64,000 nucleotides of DNA from Bacteroidaceae bacterium (lineage in GTDB: Bacteria > Bacteroidota > Bacteroidia > Bacteroidales > Bacteroidaceae). The position numbers and the translations under genes were made by a program. The stretch spans positions 1 through 64,000 of the forward strand of contig JAFZFZ010000063.1 of the NCBI GenBank assembly GCA_017557005.1, in the 5' to 3' direction. Below are positions 45,742 to 54,538 of this stretch, in pieces (position 1 is the stretch's first letter; the number at the start of each line of letters is the position of its first letter). Under the pieces are notes generated by a model. The model was not told the DNA's origin, did not search any database, and saw nothing but the letters and a program-made list of their open reading frames with translations.

Positions 45742-47589
45742 ATGAACAATAATTATCGGTACGAGAACCGAAAATTTGTCATTGTAGCTATCGTGATGGC
45801 CATCGTCCTCGTGTATATCGGGCGTTTGTTCTATCTTCAGATACTCAATGATGAATATAAGGAATATGCCGACTCCAATGCCTTCTTGGATAAGACGGTG
45901 TATCCCTCGCGTGGTGTGATGTATGATCGTACCGGTAAACTGCTCGTGTCAAACCAACCCGCCTACGATGTGATGGTGTGCATGCGCAATGTCAAGGACC
46001 TCGACACTCTGGCCTTTTGTCAGTCGTTGGGCATCACCCGTGAGTTCTTTGATAAGCGTATGGCCGATGTCAAGAACCGTCGCCTCAATCCGGGATATTC
46101 GTCTTATACAGACCAGCTCTTCTTGAGTCAGCTCACGGCCGAAGACTTTGCCATGTTTCAGGAGCAGCTCTACAAATTCAATGGATTCTCCATCCAGCGC
46201 CGTGCCATCCGCCAGTACAACTATCCCGTGGCAGGCCATCTGTTTGGCGACTTGGGCGAGGTGTCGAAGAAGCATATTGCGGCCGATGACTATTACGTGC
46301 AGGGCGACTTCATCGGTACACAAGGAATCGAGAGCTACTATGAGAAGCAGCTCCGTGGCGAGAAGGGTAAGGAGCGCTTGTTGCGCGATGCCTATGGTCG
46401 CGTGAAGGGGCGCTATATGGAGGGTGCTATGGATGTGGCTCCTGTGCCAGGAAAGAATCTGACCTTGAGTATCGATATCGAGTTGCAGGCATTGGCCGAA
46501 CGCTTGTTGCAGAACAAGATCGGTAGCGTGGTAGCTATCGAACCCTCTACGGGCGAGGTCCTCTGTCTGGCTTCATCGCCGGGATTCAATCCGCAGATGC
46601 TCACAGGTCGTCAGCGTGGCGAGAACCATCGCCTGCTCTCCAAGGATAAGCAGAAGCCACTGCTTAACCGTGCTATCCAAGGAACCTATCCGCCTGGTTC
46701 GACCTTCAAGACCTCACAGGCGCTCACCTACCTGCAGGAAGGTATCATCACTCCCGAGACCTCGTTCCCCTGTGCACTTGGTTTCCGTTTCAAGGGCTTG
46801 CATGTAGGATGTCATGCCCACAGCTCTCCCTCGGCCCTGGTGCCCTCGTTGGCTACATCATGTAACAGCTATTTCTGTTGGGGACTCTATCGCATGATAG
46901 GCTCTGAGAAGTATGGCTCGTCGCAAGAGGCCTTTACTCGCTGGAAAGACCACATGGTATCCATGGGCTTCGGCTACCGCCTGGGTATCGACTTGCCGGG
47001 CGAGGCACGTGGCTTCATCCCCAACTCGGCCTTTTACGATAAGTGGTATGGAGGCCGTTGGAACGGTCTGACCATCATCTCCGTGTCTATCGGTCAGGGT
47101 GAGGTGACGCTCACTCCGCTACAGATTGCCAATCTCGGTGCCACCATTGCCAACCGAGGCTACTATATAGCACCTCACGTGGTGAAGGGCATTCAGGATG
47201 AGGCGCTCGACAGCATCTACACCACACCCAAGTATACGATGGTGGAGAAGAAGCATTACGAGACCGTGGCGCAAGGCATGCGCGAGGCGGTGCTCAATGG
47301 TACCTGTCGTGCGGCCAATCTGCCCGATATCGAGGTGTGCGGTAAGACCGGTACGGCGCAAAACCGTGGTAAGGACCACTCTGCCTTCATGGGCTTTGCT
47401 CCCATGAACGATCCCAAGATTGCCGTTGCCGTATATGTGGAGAACGGTGGTTTCGGTGCCGTGTATGGTGTGCCCATTGGTGCGCTCATCATGGAGAAGT
47501 ATCTTACCGGTACGCTGAGCGAGGCAAGTGAGAAGAAAGCAAACGACTTACAACAACGTGTAATCTACTATGGCAATCAGGAACGTTAA
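45742..47589 (+). CDS. mrdA: Penicillin-binding protein 2, elongasome transpeptidase
   Basis: A class B PBP for side-wall peptidoglycan cross-linking, about 615 residues from ATG 45742 (MNNNYRYENRKF). It has one N-terminal membrane anchor (VIVAIVMAIVLVYIGRLFYLQ), a dimerisation region with VYPSRGVMYDRTG, and a transpeptidase domain with the catalytic SxxK motif STFK in PPGSTFKTSQ, SxN in SCNS, and KTGT in CGKTGTAQN. The last 20 bases overlap rodA, so the transpeptidase and its glycosyltransferase partner are translated together. Confidence 0.97.
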   Translation: MNNNYRYENRKFVIVAIVMAIVLVYIGRLFYLQILNDEYKEYADSNAFLDKTVYPSRGVMYDRTGKLLVSNQPAYDVMVCMRNVKDLDTLAFCQSLGITREFFDKRMADVKNRRLNPGYSSYTDQLFLSQLTAEDFAMFQEQLYKFNGFSIQRRAIRQYNYPVAGHLFGDLGEVSKKHIAADDYYVQGDFIGTQGIESYYEKQLRGEKGKERLLRDAYGRVKGRYMEGAMDVAPVPGKNLTLSIDIELQALAERLLQNKIGSVVAIEPSTGEVLCLASSPGFNPQMLTGRQRGENHRLLSKDKQKPLLNRAIQGTYPPGSTFKTSQALTYLQEGIITPETSFPCALGFRFKGLHVGCHAHSSPSALVPSLATSCNSYFCWGLYRMIGSEKYGSSQEAFTRWKDHMVSMGFGYRLGIDLPGEARGFIPNSAFYDKWYGGRWNGLTIISVSIGQGEVTLTPLQIANLGATIANRGYYIAPHVVKGIQDEALDSIYTTPKYTMVEKKHYETVAQGMREAVLNGTCRAANLPDIEVCGKTGTAQNRGKDHSAFMGFAPMNDPKIAVAVYVENGGFGAVYGVPIGALIMEKYLTGTLSEASEKKANDLQQRVIYYGNQER

Positions 47590-49027
47590 TCTGTGGCGGT
47601 CGATAGACTGGCTCACCATCATACTCTATTTTGTACTCGTCTTGTGCGGATGGCTCAGTATTTGCGGAGCCAGCTACGATTTCGGTGAGACCGATTTTCT
47701 CAGCTTCTCATCCCGTGCCGGCAAGCAGCTGGTGTGGATTGGCTGTGCGCTGGTGCTTGCCCTTGTGCTGCTCAATATTGAGAAGAAATACTACGAGATG
47801 TTTGCCTACCCGGTATATGCCGCATTCCTGCTATTGCTGCTTGTCACCATCTTCGTGGCGCCCGATATCAAGGGATCGCACTCGTGGCTTGTGCTGGGAC
47901 CTATACGCATACAACCGGCCGAGTTCTCGAAGTTTGCCACCGCCCTGTGTATGTCGCGCCTGCTCAGTACCTATGGTTTCTCTATGGAGAAGCGTAGCGA
48001 TTTCATCAAGATGCTGGCCATCATCGTGGTGCCCATGCTGCTCATCGTCATGCAGAATGAGACCGGCTCGGCACTCGTGTACCTGTCCTTCTTCTTTGTG
48101 CTTTATCGCGAGGGTATGACGGGCTCTCTGCTCGCACTCGGTGTGTGTGCTGTAGTCTATTTCGTGATTGGAGTGGGGCAGGGCGAGAACTTCTTTGCCT
48201 CGATGCCCGTCAACGTGGGACAGTTTATCGTGTTCCTCCTCATCCCGCTCTTTACAGCGCTCATGCTTGGGGTCTATGGCAAGCAGATGCGTCATGCCTG
48301 GTTGGTAGCCATCGTCAATCTGCTCGGAGTGTTGCTGGCCTACCTGTTTTCGCGCTTTGTCATCCCGTTTGACATCTGCCTTGTGCAGCTGGTCTTGTGT
48401 GGCTGTACGGCCCTGTATCTGTTGATGGTGTTCCTGGCCGAGCGCTATGCCTCGTACCTGCTCATCGCACTGTTTGCTTTGGGCTCAGTGGGCTTCTACT
48501 ACTCGTGCAATATGCTCATCGATAAGTTGCAACCCCATCAGCAGATGCGTATCCTGGTGCTGCTCGGCATCAAGGACGACCCTGCAGGTGTAGGCTACAA
48601 TATCAATCAGTCGAAGATTGCCATCGGTTCGGGCGGATTATGGGGTAAGGGTTTCCTCAATGGCACGCAGACCAAGCTCAACTATGTGCCCGAGCAAGAT
48701 ACCGACTTCATCTTCTGCACCATCGGTGAGGAACAAGGCTTCATGGGTTGCACCTTTATACTGTTGCTCTATGCAGTCTTTATCATTCGCATCATCATGC
48801 TTGCCGAGCGGCAAGGTAGCGTACGCTTTACTCGGGTCTATGGCTATTCGTTGGCAGCCATCCTCACGTTCCACCTGTTTGTCAATGTAGGCATGGTGAT
48901 TGGTCTGGCCCCTGTTATCGGTATTCCGCTTCCTTTCTTTAGCTATGGAGGTTCTTCGCTATGGGGCTTCACCATTCTACTTGCCATACTACTTCGCCTG
49001 GACGCCGAGCGGGAGACCCGATTCTGA
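47570..49027 (+). CDS. rodA: Peptidoglycan glycosyltransferase RodA
   Basis: A SEDS-family membrane polymerase that pairs with PBP2, 485 residues, with about ten to twelve membrane segments. Recognisable SEDS elements are GSHSWLVLGPIRIQPAEFSK (with the conserved Glu), QNETGSALVYLSFF, the later GVGYNINQSKIAIGSGGLWGKGFLNGTQT and FIFCTIGEEQGF, and the end GIPLPFFSYGGSSLWG. It is longer than E. coli RodA because of an insertion in the middle loops. Its 3' end overlaps gldH tail-to-tail by 59 bases. Confidence 0.96.
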   Translation: MAIRNVNLWRSIDWLTIILYFVLVLCGWLSICGASYDFGETDFLSFSSRAGKQLVWIGCALVLALVLLNIEKKYYEMFAYPVYAAFLLLLLVTIFVAPDIKGSHSWLVLGPIRIQPAEFSKFATALCMSRLLSTYGFSMEKRSDFIKMLAIIVVPMLLIVMQNETGSALVYLSFFFVLYREGMTGSLLALGVCAVVYFVIGVGQGENFFASMPVNVGQFIVFLLIPLFTALMLGVYGKQMRHAWLVAIVNLLGVLLAYLFSRFVIPFDICLVQLVLCGCTALYLLMVFLAERYASYLLIALFALGSVGFYYSCNMLIDKLQPHQQMRILVLLGIKDDPAGVGYNINQSKIAIGSGGLWGKGFLNGTQTKLNYVPEQDTDFIFCTIGEEQGFMGCTFILLLYAVFIIRIIMLAERQGSVRFTRVYGYSLAAILTFHLFVNVGMVIGLAPVIGIPLPFFSYGGSSLWGFTILLAILLRLDAERETRF

Positions 49028-49439
49028 TTCCGATGCGTCCGATGCCACAGAGCAGCGTGTCGCTCATCCGGTGATACACGCTCACGGTGGTGTGCGTAGT
49101 GTCGGTCAGCTCCATGTTGGCTAAGGGCACCACATAGTCGCATCGCTGCGCTATGCCGCTTGCCTGCTTCGTTTGCTTCAGGTCGATGGTCAGCTGCTCA
49201 TCGTAGAGGACTGTGGAATCTTGCGCCATGCTCACGTGTAGGGCCAGGTTGGTGTAGGCATAGCCATCGGTATGCAGCAGCAGTTCCACTCCGTGTGTCC
49301 CTGTTCTCGCCAGGGTGTCTATTACCAACGTGAGTGTATCGCCTGCTGCCCATCCGTCGGGTTCGGTGGTTGCGAACGTCAATTGCCGTGTGTCCTTCAT
49401 GCAGCCGCATAGTGCGGTCACAAGAAAGAGTAGGCCCAT
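48969..49439 (-). CDS. gldH: GldH-like lipoprotein
   Basis: A 156-residue lipoprotein starting at Met 49439 (MGLLFLVTALCGC, lipobox LCGC). The body is a beta-rich domain with FATTEPDGWAAGDTLTLVIDTL, GVELLLHTDGYAYTNLALHVSM and TTVSVYHRMSDTLLCGIGRIGI, matching GldH. GldH is required for gliding and SprB-type secretion in Flavobacterium, and homologues persist in non-gliding Bacteroidales. A longer frame extends upstream into the neighbouring gene and is not used. The 3' end overlaps rodA on the opposite strand. Confidence 0.88.
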   Translation of the reverse strand: MGLLFLVTALCGCMKDTRQLTFATTEPDGWAAGDTLTLVIDTLARTGTHGVELLLHTDGYAYTNLALHVSMAQDSTVLYDEQLTIDLKQTKQASGIAQRCDYVVPLANMELTDTTHTTVSVYHRMSDTLLCGIGRIGIRIGSPARRPGEVVWQVEW

Positions 49440-49470
49440 GCTGTTATGTCGTAGTGTGCGTGCCAATACC

Positions 49471-50751
49471 TTACTGGTTAGCTTCGTTCTTGGGTTTCTC
49501 AGCACGTCTGTTGTCTCTGTGATGGTTGCCCTCTCTGTGATGGCTACCCTCCTTGTGGTGGTTACCTTCTCTATGCTGGTTACCCTCTCTATGCTGATGG
49601 CCCTCTTTCTGCTGGTTACCCTCTCTGTGCTGATGGCCCTCTCTATGCTGTTCGCCACCGCTCTTGCTAGCGGGTTTCTTCTTCTTTTTCTTCTTCTTGG
49701 CATTGTCAAATCGGGTCACGCTATCCTGATCCAGCAGGTCGACGCGCTGAGGCTCCTGCTCGTATCCATCTTCGAGTAGCGACTCGGGTTTCACGCCCTT
49801 CTTGTTGAGGTTGATGATGTCGAAGGCGCGTCGTGTGCTGATGGTGACGAGGTTGGCCGCAAAGCTCTTGTCGGTAGAGTAGGTGATCTCGCGTTTGAGG
49901 ATGTCCGACTTGAAGTGGTAGTATGTGCTGTCCATCGTCTCCAGTGTCACGTCGCGTGCAGGGAATCGCTTGAGCGCCTCCACGTATACATCTACCTCAT
50001 AGTTCATGCAGCACTTCAGCTTGGCACACTGTCCGGCCAGCTTCTGCGGGTTCATTGAGATATCCTGGAATCGGGCTGCGCTGGTCGATACCGAGGTGAA
50101 ACTCGTCAGCCAGGTGGCACAGCAGAGTTCGCGTCCGCACGGACCGATACCGCCGATGCGGCCAGCCTCCTGTCGGGCACCGATCTGCTTCATCTCGATG
50201 CGCACCTTGAACACGTCGGCCAGCACCTTGATCAGTTGGCGGAAGTCTACACGTCCGTCGGCAATATAGTAGAAGATAGCCTTGTTGCCATCGCCCTGAT
50301 ACTCCACGTCGCCAATCTTCATCTCCAGGCCCAGATCCTTGGCAATCTGGCGCGAGCGTATCATCGTATCCTGTTCCTTGGCCTTGGCCTCGTAGTACTT
50401 CTCCATGTCCACCTCACGTGCCTTGCGGTATACGCGGCGCACCTCGGCGTCGCTCTTGATGCGTGCCTTCTTCATCTGCAGCAGCACCAGACTACCGGTG
50501 AGTGTCACCGTACCTATGTCGTGGCCGGGGCTGGCCTCTACGGCAACGATATCGTCCTTCTCCAGAGGTATCTTGTTACTGTTGAGGTAGTATCCCTTGC
50601 GGGTGTTCTTAAACTGCACCTCCACGAAATCCGTCTCGTCGATATTGCCTGGCACATCTACCAGCCAGTCGAAGACGTTGAGTTGCTTATCTTGTCGGCC
50701 GCATCCCTTGCAACTGATGCCGTTGAGGCCTTGGTTGTTATATTCGCTCAT
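49471..50751 (-). CDS. ricT: PSP1/RicT-family protein with His-rich repeat tail
   Basis: A 426-residue protein. The PSP1 core has VDFRQLIKVLADVFKVRIEMKQIG and GGIGPCGRELCCATW, and a later CAKLKCCMNYEVD, so the Cys clusters known to hold an Fe-S cluster in the Bacillus RicAFT complex are present, with an additional CKGCG near the N-terminus. From about residue 355 a Lys run (KKKKKKKK) leads to hexapeptide repeats of QHREGN type. The function in Bacteroidales is unknown. It is upstream of gldH and downstream of holB on the same strand. Confidence 0.88.
   Translation of the reverse strand: MSEYNNQGLNGISCKGCGRQDKQLNVFDWLVDVPGNIDETDFVEVQFKNTRKGYYLNSNKIPLEKDDIVAVEASPGHDIGTVTLTGSLVLLQMKKARIKSDAEVRRVYRKAREVDMEKYYEAKAKEQDTMIRSRQIAKDLGLEMKIGDVEYQGDGNKAIFYYIADGRVDFRQLIKVLADVFKVRIEMKQIGARQEAGRIGGIGPCGRELCCATWLTSFTSVSTSAARFQDISMNPQKLAGQCAKLKCCMNYEVDVYVEALKRFPARDVTLETMDSTYYHFKSDILKREITYSTDKSFAANLVTISTRRAFDIINLNKKGVKPESLLEDGYEQEPQRVDLLDQDSVTRFDNAKKKKKKKKPASKSGGEQHREGHQHREGNQQKEGHQHREGNQHREGNHHKEGSHHREGNHHRDNRRAEKPKNEANQ
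49507..49650 (-). repeat. 18-bp coding minisatellite (hexapeptide QHREGN type)
   Basis: Eight 18-bp units encode QHREGH, QHREGN, QQKEGH, QHREGN, QHREGN, HHKEGS, HHREGN and a degenerate HHRDNR in the tail of the RicT-like protein. The repeat is in frame throughout. Confidence 0.9.
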
Positions 50752-50814
50752 TCTATATTTTATGTCTATGGTCTATGTTTAGGGTTTAGTGTTAACAACT
50801 TTGTTGTTGAGCTT

Positions 50815-50920
50815 CAGCTGCGCTCGCTGGCACAAACCTTTAGGGTACCTACCGGATGGCTCATTCAACATTCAACTTTCAACATTCAACCTTTTCAATT
50901 TTCAATTTTTCAAAAGCATA
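50815..50920. repeat. Short AT-rich repeats between ricT-like and holB
   Basis: CATTCAACTTTCAACATTCA and TTTTCAATTTTCAATTTTTC style repeats fill the gap. The segment CCGGATGGCTCATT resembles one upstream of tgt. No gene is visible. Confidence 0.45.
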
Positions 50921-52026
50921 ATCATCTTCAGAGCCAGGTCGAAGAACACCATCTTGGCGTTCACGTTCTGCTCGATGTGTCGCTGCGCCTCACTCAGTTC
51001 GTCCATGATGCCGAATATGTTCTTCTCATTTACGAAGGGGGCAAAGCGTGAGGTGAAGTTTGCCTCATCAGCATTCATGTAGTTTATCTCGGGTCGGCGG
51101 AAGTTGCATACGAAGCTCTCGCGTATCATGCGCTGGCAGTAGATGAGGAAGTTCTTCTGCGGCTCGCGTCCCATTGCCGCCACCGTTTCTGACCATTGGC
51201 GCATGCCCTTGAGGTCGCGCATATACGACTTTCGCATCAGCGTCATAAACAGTTCGATGTGCTCCTTCGCGCTGTTGCCCAGGTGTATCGTCTCCACCGC
51301 CTGTCGCCAGTTGCCTGCCGCGGCGTGTGCTATCTGTCGGGCGTCGGCATCCACCAGTCCGAACCTCTCACACAAGGCACGCGCAATCAGTCCCTCCTCG
51401 ATGGGGCGCAGCGTCAGTCGTTGCACGCGACTCTGTATGGTGGGCAACAGCAGGTCGGGGTTCTCTGCTACCAGCAGGAATACCGTCTGGGCGGGCGGCT
51501 CCTCTATCATCTTCAGCAGCTTGTTTGAGCACTCGCCGTTCATCTTCTCCGCCATCCAGATGATCATCACCTTGTAGCCACCTTCGCTCGATTTCAGCGT
51601 CAGCTTGCGTATGATCTCCTCGCTTTGCGAAGCATAGATCATTCCCTGCTGGTTTTCAGCGCCTATGTGGTCCATCCACTGGTTCAGATTCATGTAAGGC
51701 GTTTCCAATGCTGCCTGTCTCCATCTGTCGATGAAGTCATCGCTATATGCCGGTTTGTTCGAGTCCTTCTTGTATATGGGGAAGGCAAAGTGCAGGTCTG
51801 GGTGCACCAGCTTGTCAAACTTCTTGCACGAGGGGCACTCGCCACAGGCATCGCTCCCGTTGCGGTGTGCACAGCAAAGGTATCGCGCATAGGCCAACGC
51901 CACCGCCAGCTTACCCGTTCCCTCGGGGCCACAGATGAGCTGTGCATGCGGGATACGTCCCTCTGCCACCGCCTGACGCAGCATATCCAGCGCGCCGTCC
52001 TGTCCTATGATATCCTTGAAGTACAC
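50902..52026 (-). CDS. holB: DNA polymerase III subunit delta'
   Basis: A clamp-loader subunit of AAA+ fold. The likely start is GTG 52026 (reading YFKDIIGQDGALDMLRQA, 374 residues); the longer frame to 52131 would cross the -7-like TATCTTCG. The degenerate Walker A GPEGTGK is at 32-38, and a zinc module with Cys51, Cys60, Cys63 and Cys66 (CxnCGECPSC) follows. The SRC-like motif is IQSRVQRLTLR. It forms part of the replicase with DnaE, which is encoded elsewhere in the window. Confidence 0.93.
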   Translation of the reverse strand: MYFKDIIGQDGALDMLRQAVAEGRIPHAQLICGPEGTGKLAVALAYARYLCCAHRNGSDACGECPSCKKFDKLVHPDLHFAFPIYKKDSNKPAYSDDFIDRWRQAALETPYMNLNQWMDHIGAENQQGMIYASQSEEIIRKLTLKSSEGGYKVMIIWMAEKMNGECSNKLLKMIEEPPAQTVFLLVAENPDLLLPTIQSRVQRLTLRPIEEGLIARALCERFGLVDADARQIAHAAAGNWRQAVETIHLGNSAKEHIELFMTLMRKSYMRDLKGMRQWSETVAAMGREPQKNFLIYCQRMIRESFVCNFRRPEINYMNADEANFTSRFAPFVNEKNIFGIMDELSEAQRHIEQNVNAKMVFFDLALKMIMLLKN

Positions 52027-52350
52027 TTCAATTTTTAATTTCCAGTTTATGAATTGCGAAGATACGGATAATTCTTGAGAATGCACAACTAAACTTGAAA
52101 TAAAATCCAAACAGAAAGGTAAAGCCTTCATGGATGTGGTCGGCTTCGCATTCCTCTTGCCGAGGGAGACGGTGCTGTCAGTATCGATAAGAACGGTATG
52201 GAGCAGGATGAAATATACATCCCAGTCGCCATATTATCAGTGCACTTACAGAGTTGTAAGTATTTTGTAAGTTTATTGCAAGGCAATTCGCTTGTGTATT
52301 CGAGCCAAATAGCTTTCCTTTGCATCGACAAACCGCAAAACTTACCGTAT

Positions 52351-53220
52351 ATGAACCGAACAACTTTATTTCTCGCTTCTTGCTTATGCCTGCTATTGTT
52401 CCCTTTGACGACTCGTGCCACGGGCCTGCAGGCCGACATTGTTGTCATCGATGGTGAGACGTGGAGCCTCTTGGCCTCTCCCCTGAATGGCGACGATTCA
52501 ATCTATAAGCGCGTAGATGAATTTCTCCCTAAAGGCCGTTGCCAGAGCACAGCCAACTGGAAAGGGTTCATTGGATGCTGGGAGATTATTGGCGGCAATC
52601 TCTACCTCAAGAAGATTGTCGCTGACATGTGGGATGAGCAAAAGCGAGAAAGCTATGAACTGGAGTTTGATGCCGCTGCGCTTAAGCCTATATTGAAAGA
52701 GTATTATACCAAACATGGCATCCGCGCCAAGTGGTTCAGTAAAGAGAGGTTGATTATAGGTAGAGGTAATCTCGTCACGTACATCCATGGCGGATACCTC
52801 CGAAACCACGAGGAGGAACTGGTGGTGTCCATCGAGAATGGTCGCATCACTCAGCAGGAGCATTGGCACAATAAGAAGGTGATGGAGGGGTGGAGTTGTA
52901 GTGAAGCAGACTTTCCTAAAACGGGTAGCGAGATAATCAAACAGTTTCCACTCGATCAGTTTTCCGAACTGGCAACGCGACGCGTCATCGTACATATGAA
53001 GAATATCTCATTGACTCCCGACGGACACTTCAACGACTGCGATGTCACTTTTACCTGGATGGGCACCAAGCAAAGAGAAGAAGACCCCAATCACCCGATT
53101 ATCGTGGCGCTGAAGGAGACAATACGTAAGATGTGTCCTTGGGAGGTAGTCTACCTTCACGGCAAGCATACAGTCAGTAATCCCAATGGATGGTTCACTA
53201 TACTTTTGGGTAAGAGATAA
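52351..53220 (+). CDS. Secreted protein of unknown function
   Basis: Starting at ATG 52351 the 289-residue product has a signal peptide (MNRTTLFLASCLCLLLFPLT). The mature part contains GETWSLLASPLNGDDSIYKRV, NWKGFIGCWEIIGGNLYLKKI and a C-terminal region with DCDVTFTWMGTKQREEDPNHP plus KMCPWEVVYLHGK. I do not recognise the family. Tryptophans and cysteines suggest a compact secreted domain. It is isolated, divergent from holB, with a weak -7-like TTCCTTTG near 52314. Confidence 0.7.
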   Translation: MNRTTLFLASCLCLLLFPLTTRATGLQADIVVIDGETWSLLASPLNGDDSIYKRVDEFLPKGRCQSTANWKGFIGCWEIIGGNLYLKKIVADMWDEQKRESYELEFDAAALKPILKEYYTKHGIRAKWFSKERLIIGRGNLVTYIHGGYLRNHEEELVVSIENGRITQQEHWHNKKVMEGWSCSEADFPKTGSEIIKQFPLDQFSELATRRVIVHMKNISLTPDGHFNDCDVTFTWMGTKQREEDPNHPIIVALKETIRKMCPWEVVYLHGKHTVSNPNGWFTILLGKR

Positions 53221-53266
53221 TATAAGTAATTCGTTCTGGATGTCGGATGGGAAGTTCGCCTTATTG

Positions 53267-53299
53267 TTTGCCTTTCTTCCAAAGTTTTTTGTAAGTTTG
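53267..53299 (+). promoter_or_regulatory. Orphan promoter resembling that of the DUF6078-like gene
   Basis: TTTG (53267-53270), 21 nt, TAAGTTTG (53292-53299), preceded by CCAAAGTTTTTTG and followed by GATCAGGATTTGGAAAG. Nearly the same string precedes the gene at 55423, but here ATG has become TTG and no frame follows. The 328-bp gap 53221-53548 has no gene. Confidence 0.55.
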
Positions 53300-53515
53300 C
53301 GTAGTACTAATGAGTAATAAGATCAGGATTTGGAAAGGAGTGTCTACGCCAATTCTCTTTAAGTCTTATGGCTCCTTTGTAATGGTTGAGGGTGAATTAA
53401 AGTGTTATTAGGGATTAGATGTAAGGGGATACATATGTTGTTTGTTAATGTTAAGATGGCGTTTGTGTTCTTTAAATGCAATAGGACTTCTTTATCTTCG
53501 TTCTCTCATAGAATG

Positions 53516-53535
53516 ACATATCCCCGGGGATATGT
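53516..53535. repeat. Perfect 20-bp palindrome
   Basis: ACATATCCCCGGGGATATGT stands 14 bases from the end of the minus-strand lipoprotein gene. A related half-site, GGGGATACATATG, occurs near 53427. It may be a terminator-like hairpin or a binding site. Confidence 0.6.
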
Positions 53536-53548
53536 GCAATGGGATTAG

Positions 53549-54529
53549 TTAGAAACGATAACTAGCAGATATGCCAATTTCCCTTTCAGTGGATGAAGGT
53601 GTCATACTTTTGTTACTTCTGTAGTTGAAGATTTGGAAAGCAATATTGTATTTGCCAAAACTGTATCCGAATGCAAATCCCTTCATGGGTACCATGCCTA
53701 ACAAGTTGCCTCCCCATTTCCCGTCAAGGAATAAATGTTTCGTCTTTTTAGATAAATTGATACGTGCATAGCCATAAAATGGAATGTCGTCTATGACACC
53801 ATTGTGGAAACCTGGTCCAATACCTGCGCCAATCTCCAAATGTGGATTTAGCTGATATCCTACATTTAGTAATACAGCAAAAGCAGAGGTCCCTTCTTCA
53901 GTTCCCCAAAAAGTAGAGAAACCATTTGTAAGTCCCTTGTTGCTGGTGCTTGTTGGAGTTGGTGTTAGTGATGATGTCAGTGGGTCATAGGTGCTATCTT
54001 TATTATTCTCTACATGAGAGTGGCATTTTAAGAATGGTGGGGCGTTTAGAGCATCGAATGCAGGGTGACAGCGTAAGCCGCAAGTGTGATTACAACATTG
54101 TTTGTCATGTGAAGGATGGTAGCATAAACCATTAAAAGCAGGATTTGTCCACACTGAATCGTGTAATTTGCGGTAGTTCGCATAATAGGCAGGACGGCCA
54201 CTTACGGTGATAGAGGAAATCTTGGTGATGAACAATCCACGTTTCTTCTCAACTATGTATTGAGGCTCGAGTAAGATATCCGCATTGCCATATTTTATCA
54301 ATGCCTCATGTTCTACAGCTTGTTTAACGTTATCCTCACCGCCACGGAGTAGCTTTGCATTGGGGTGCAAAGTGTGGGTGATTCGATGCTCTGTTGTTGG
54401 GATAATATCAACAACGGTAACACTCTTTAAGTTATCTTGAGTATATGCAGTGCGTGCTGTTCTGTTTACAGTATTACACGATGTCAATAATGTGGTTATG
54501 CCCATCAAAAGAATAAAAATCCTTTTCAT
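53549..54529 (-). CDS. Lipoprotein with paralogous N-domain and barrel-like C-domain
   Basis: A 326-residue lipoprotein (lipobox LLTSC). The N-terminal 130 residues parallel the gene at 54539: VKQAVEHEALIKYGNADILL, SSITVSGRPAYYANYRKLHD and SVWTNPAF. A Cys/His-rich stretch (CYHPSHDKQCCNHTCGLRCHP) and a Ser/Thr/Pro linker follow. The C-terminal 130 residues look like an outer-membrane beta-barrel fragment ending ISASYRF with terminal Phe. I do not know the family. It lies 10 bases after the shorter paralogue, in the same operon. Confidence 0.75.
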   Translation of the reverse strand: MKRIFILLMGITTLLTSCNTVNRTARTAYTQDNLKSVTVVDIIPTTEHRITHTLHPNAKLLRGGEDNVKQAVEHEALIKYGNADILLEPQYIVEKKRGLFITKISSITVSGRPAYYANYRKLHDSVWTNPAFNGLCYHPSHDKQCCNHTCGLRCHPAFDALNAPPFLKCHSHVENNKDSTYDPLTSSLTPTPTSTSNKGLTNGFSTFWGTEEGTSAFAVLLNVGYQLNPHLEIGAGIGPGFHNGVIDDIPFYGYARINLSKKTKHLFLDGKWGGNLLGMVPMKGFAFGYSFGKYNIAFQIFNYRSNKSMTPSSTEREIGISASYRF

Positions 54530-54538
54530 AAGCGTTTC

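Noticed and set aside
49440-49709. N-terminal extension of GldH (Arg/Thr-rich)
   Set aside because: It is an off-frame reading of the ricT-like repeat tail; the lipoprotein signal begins at 49439.
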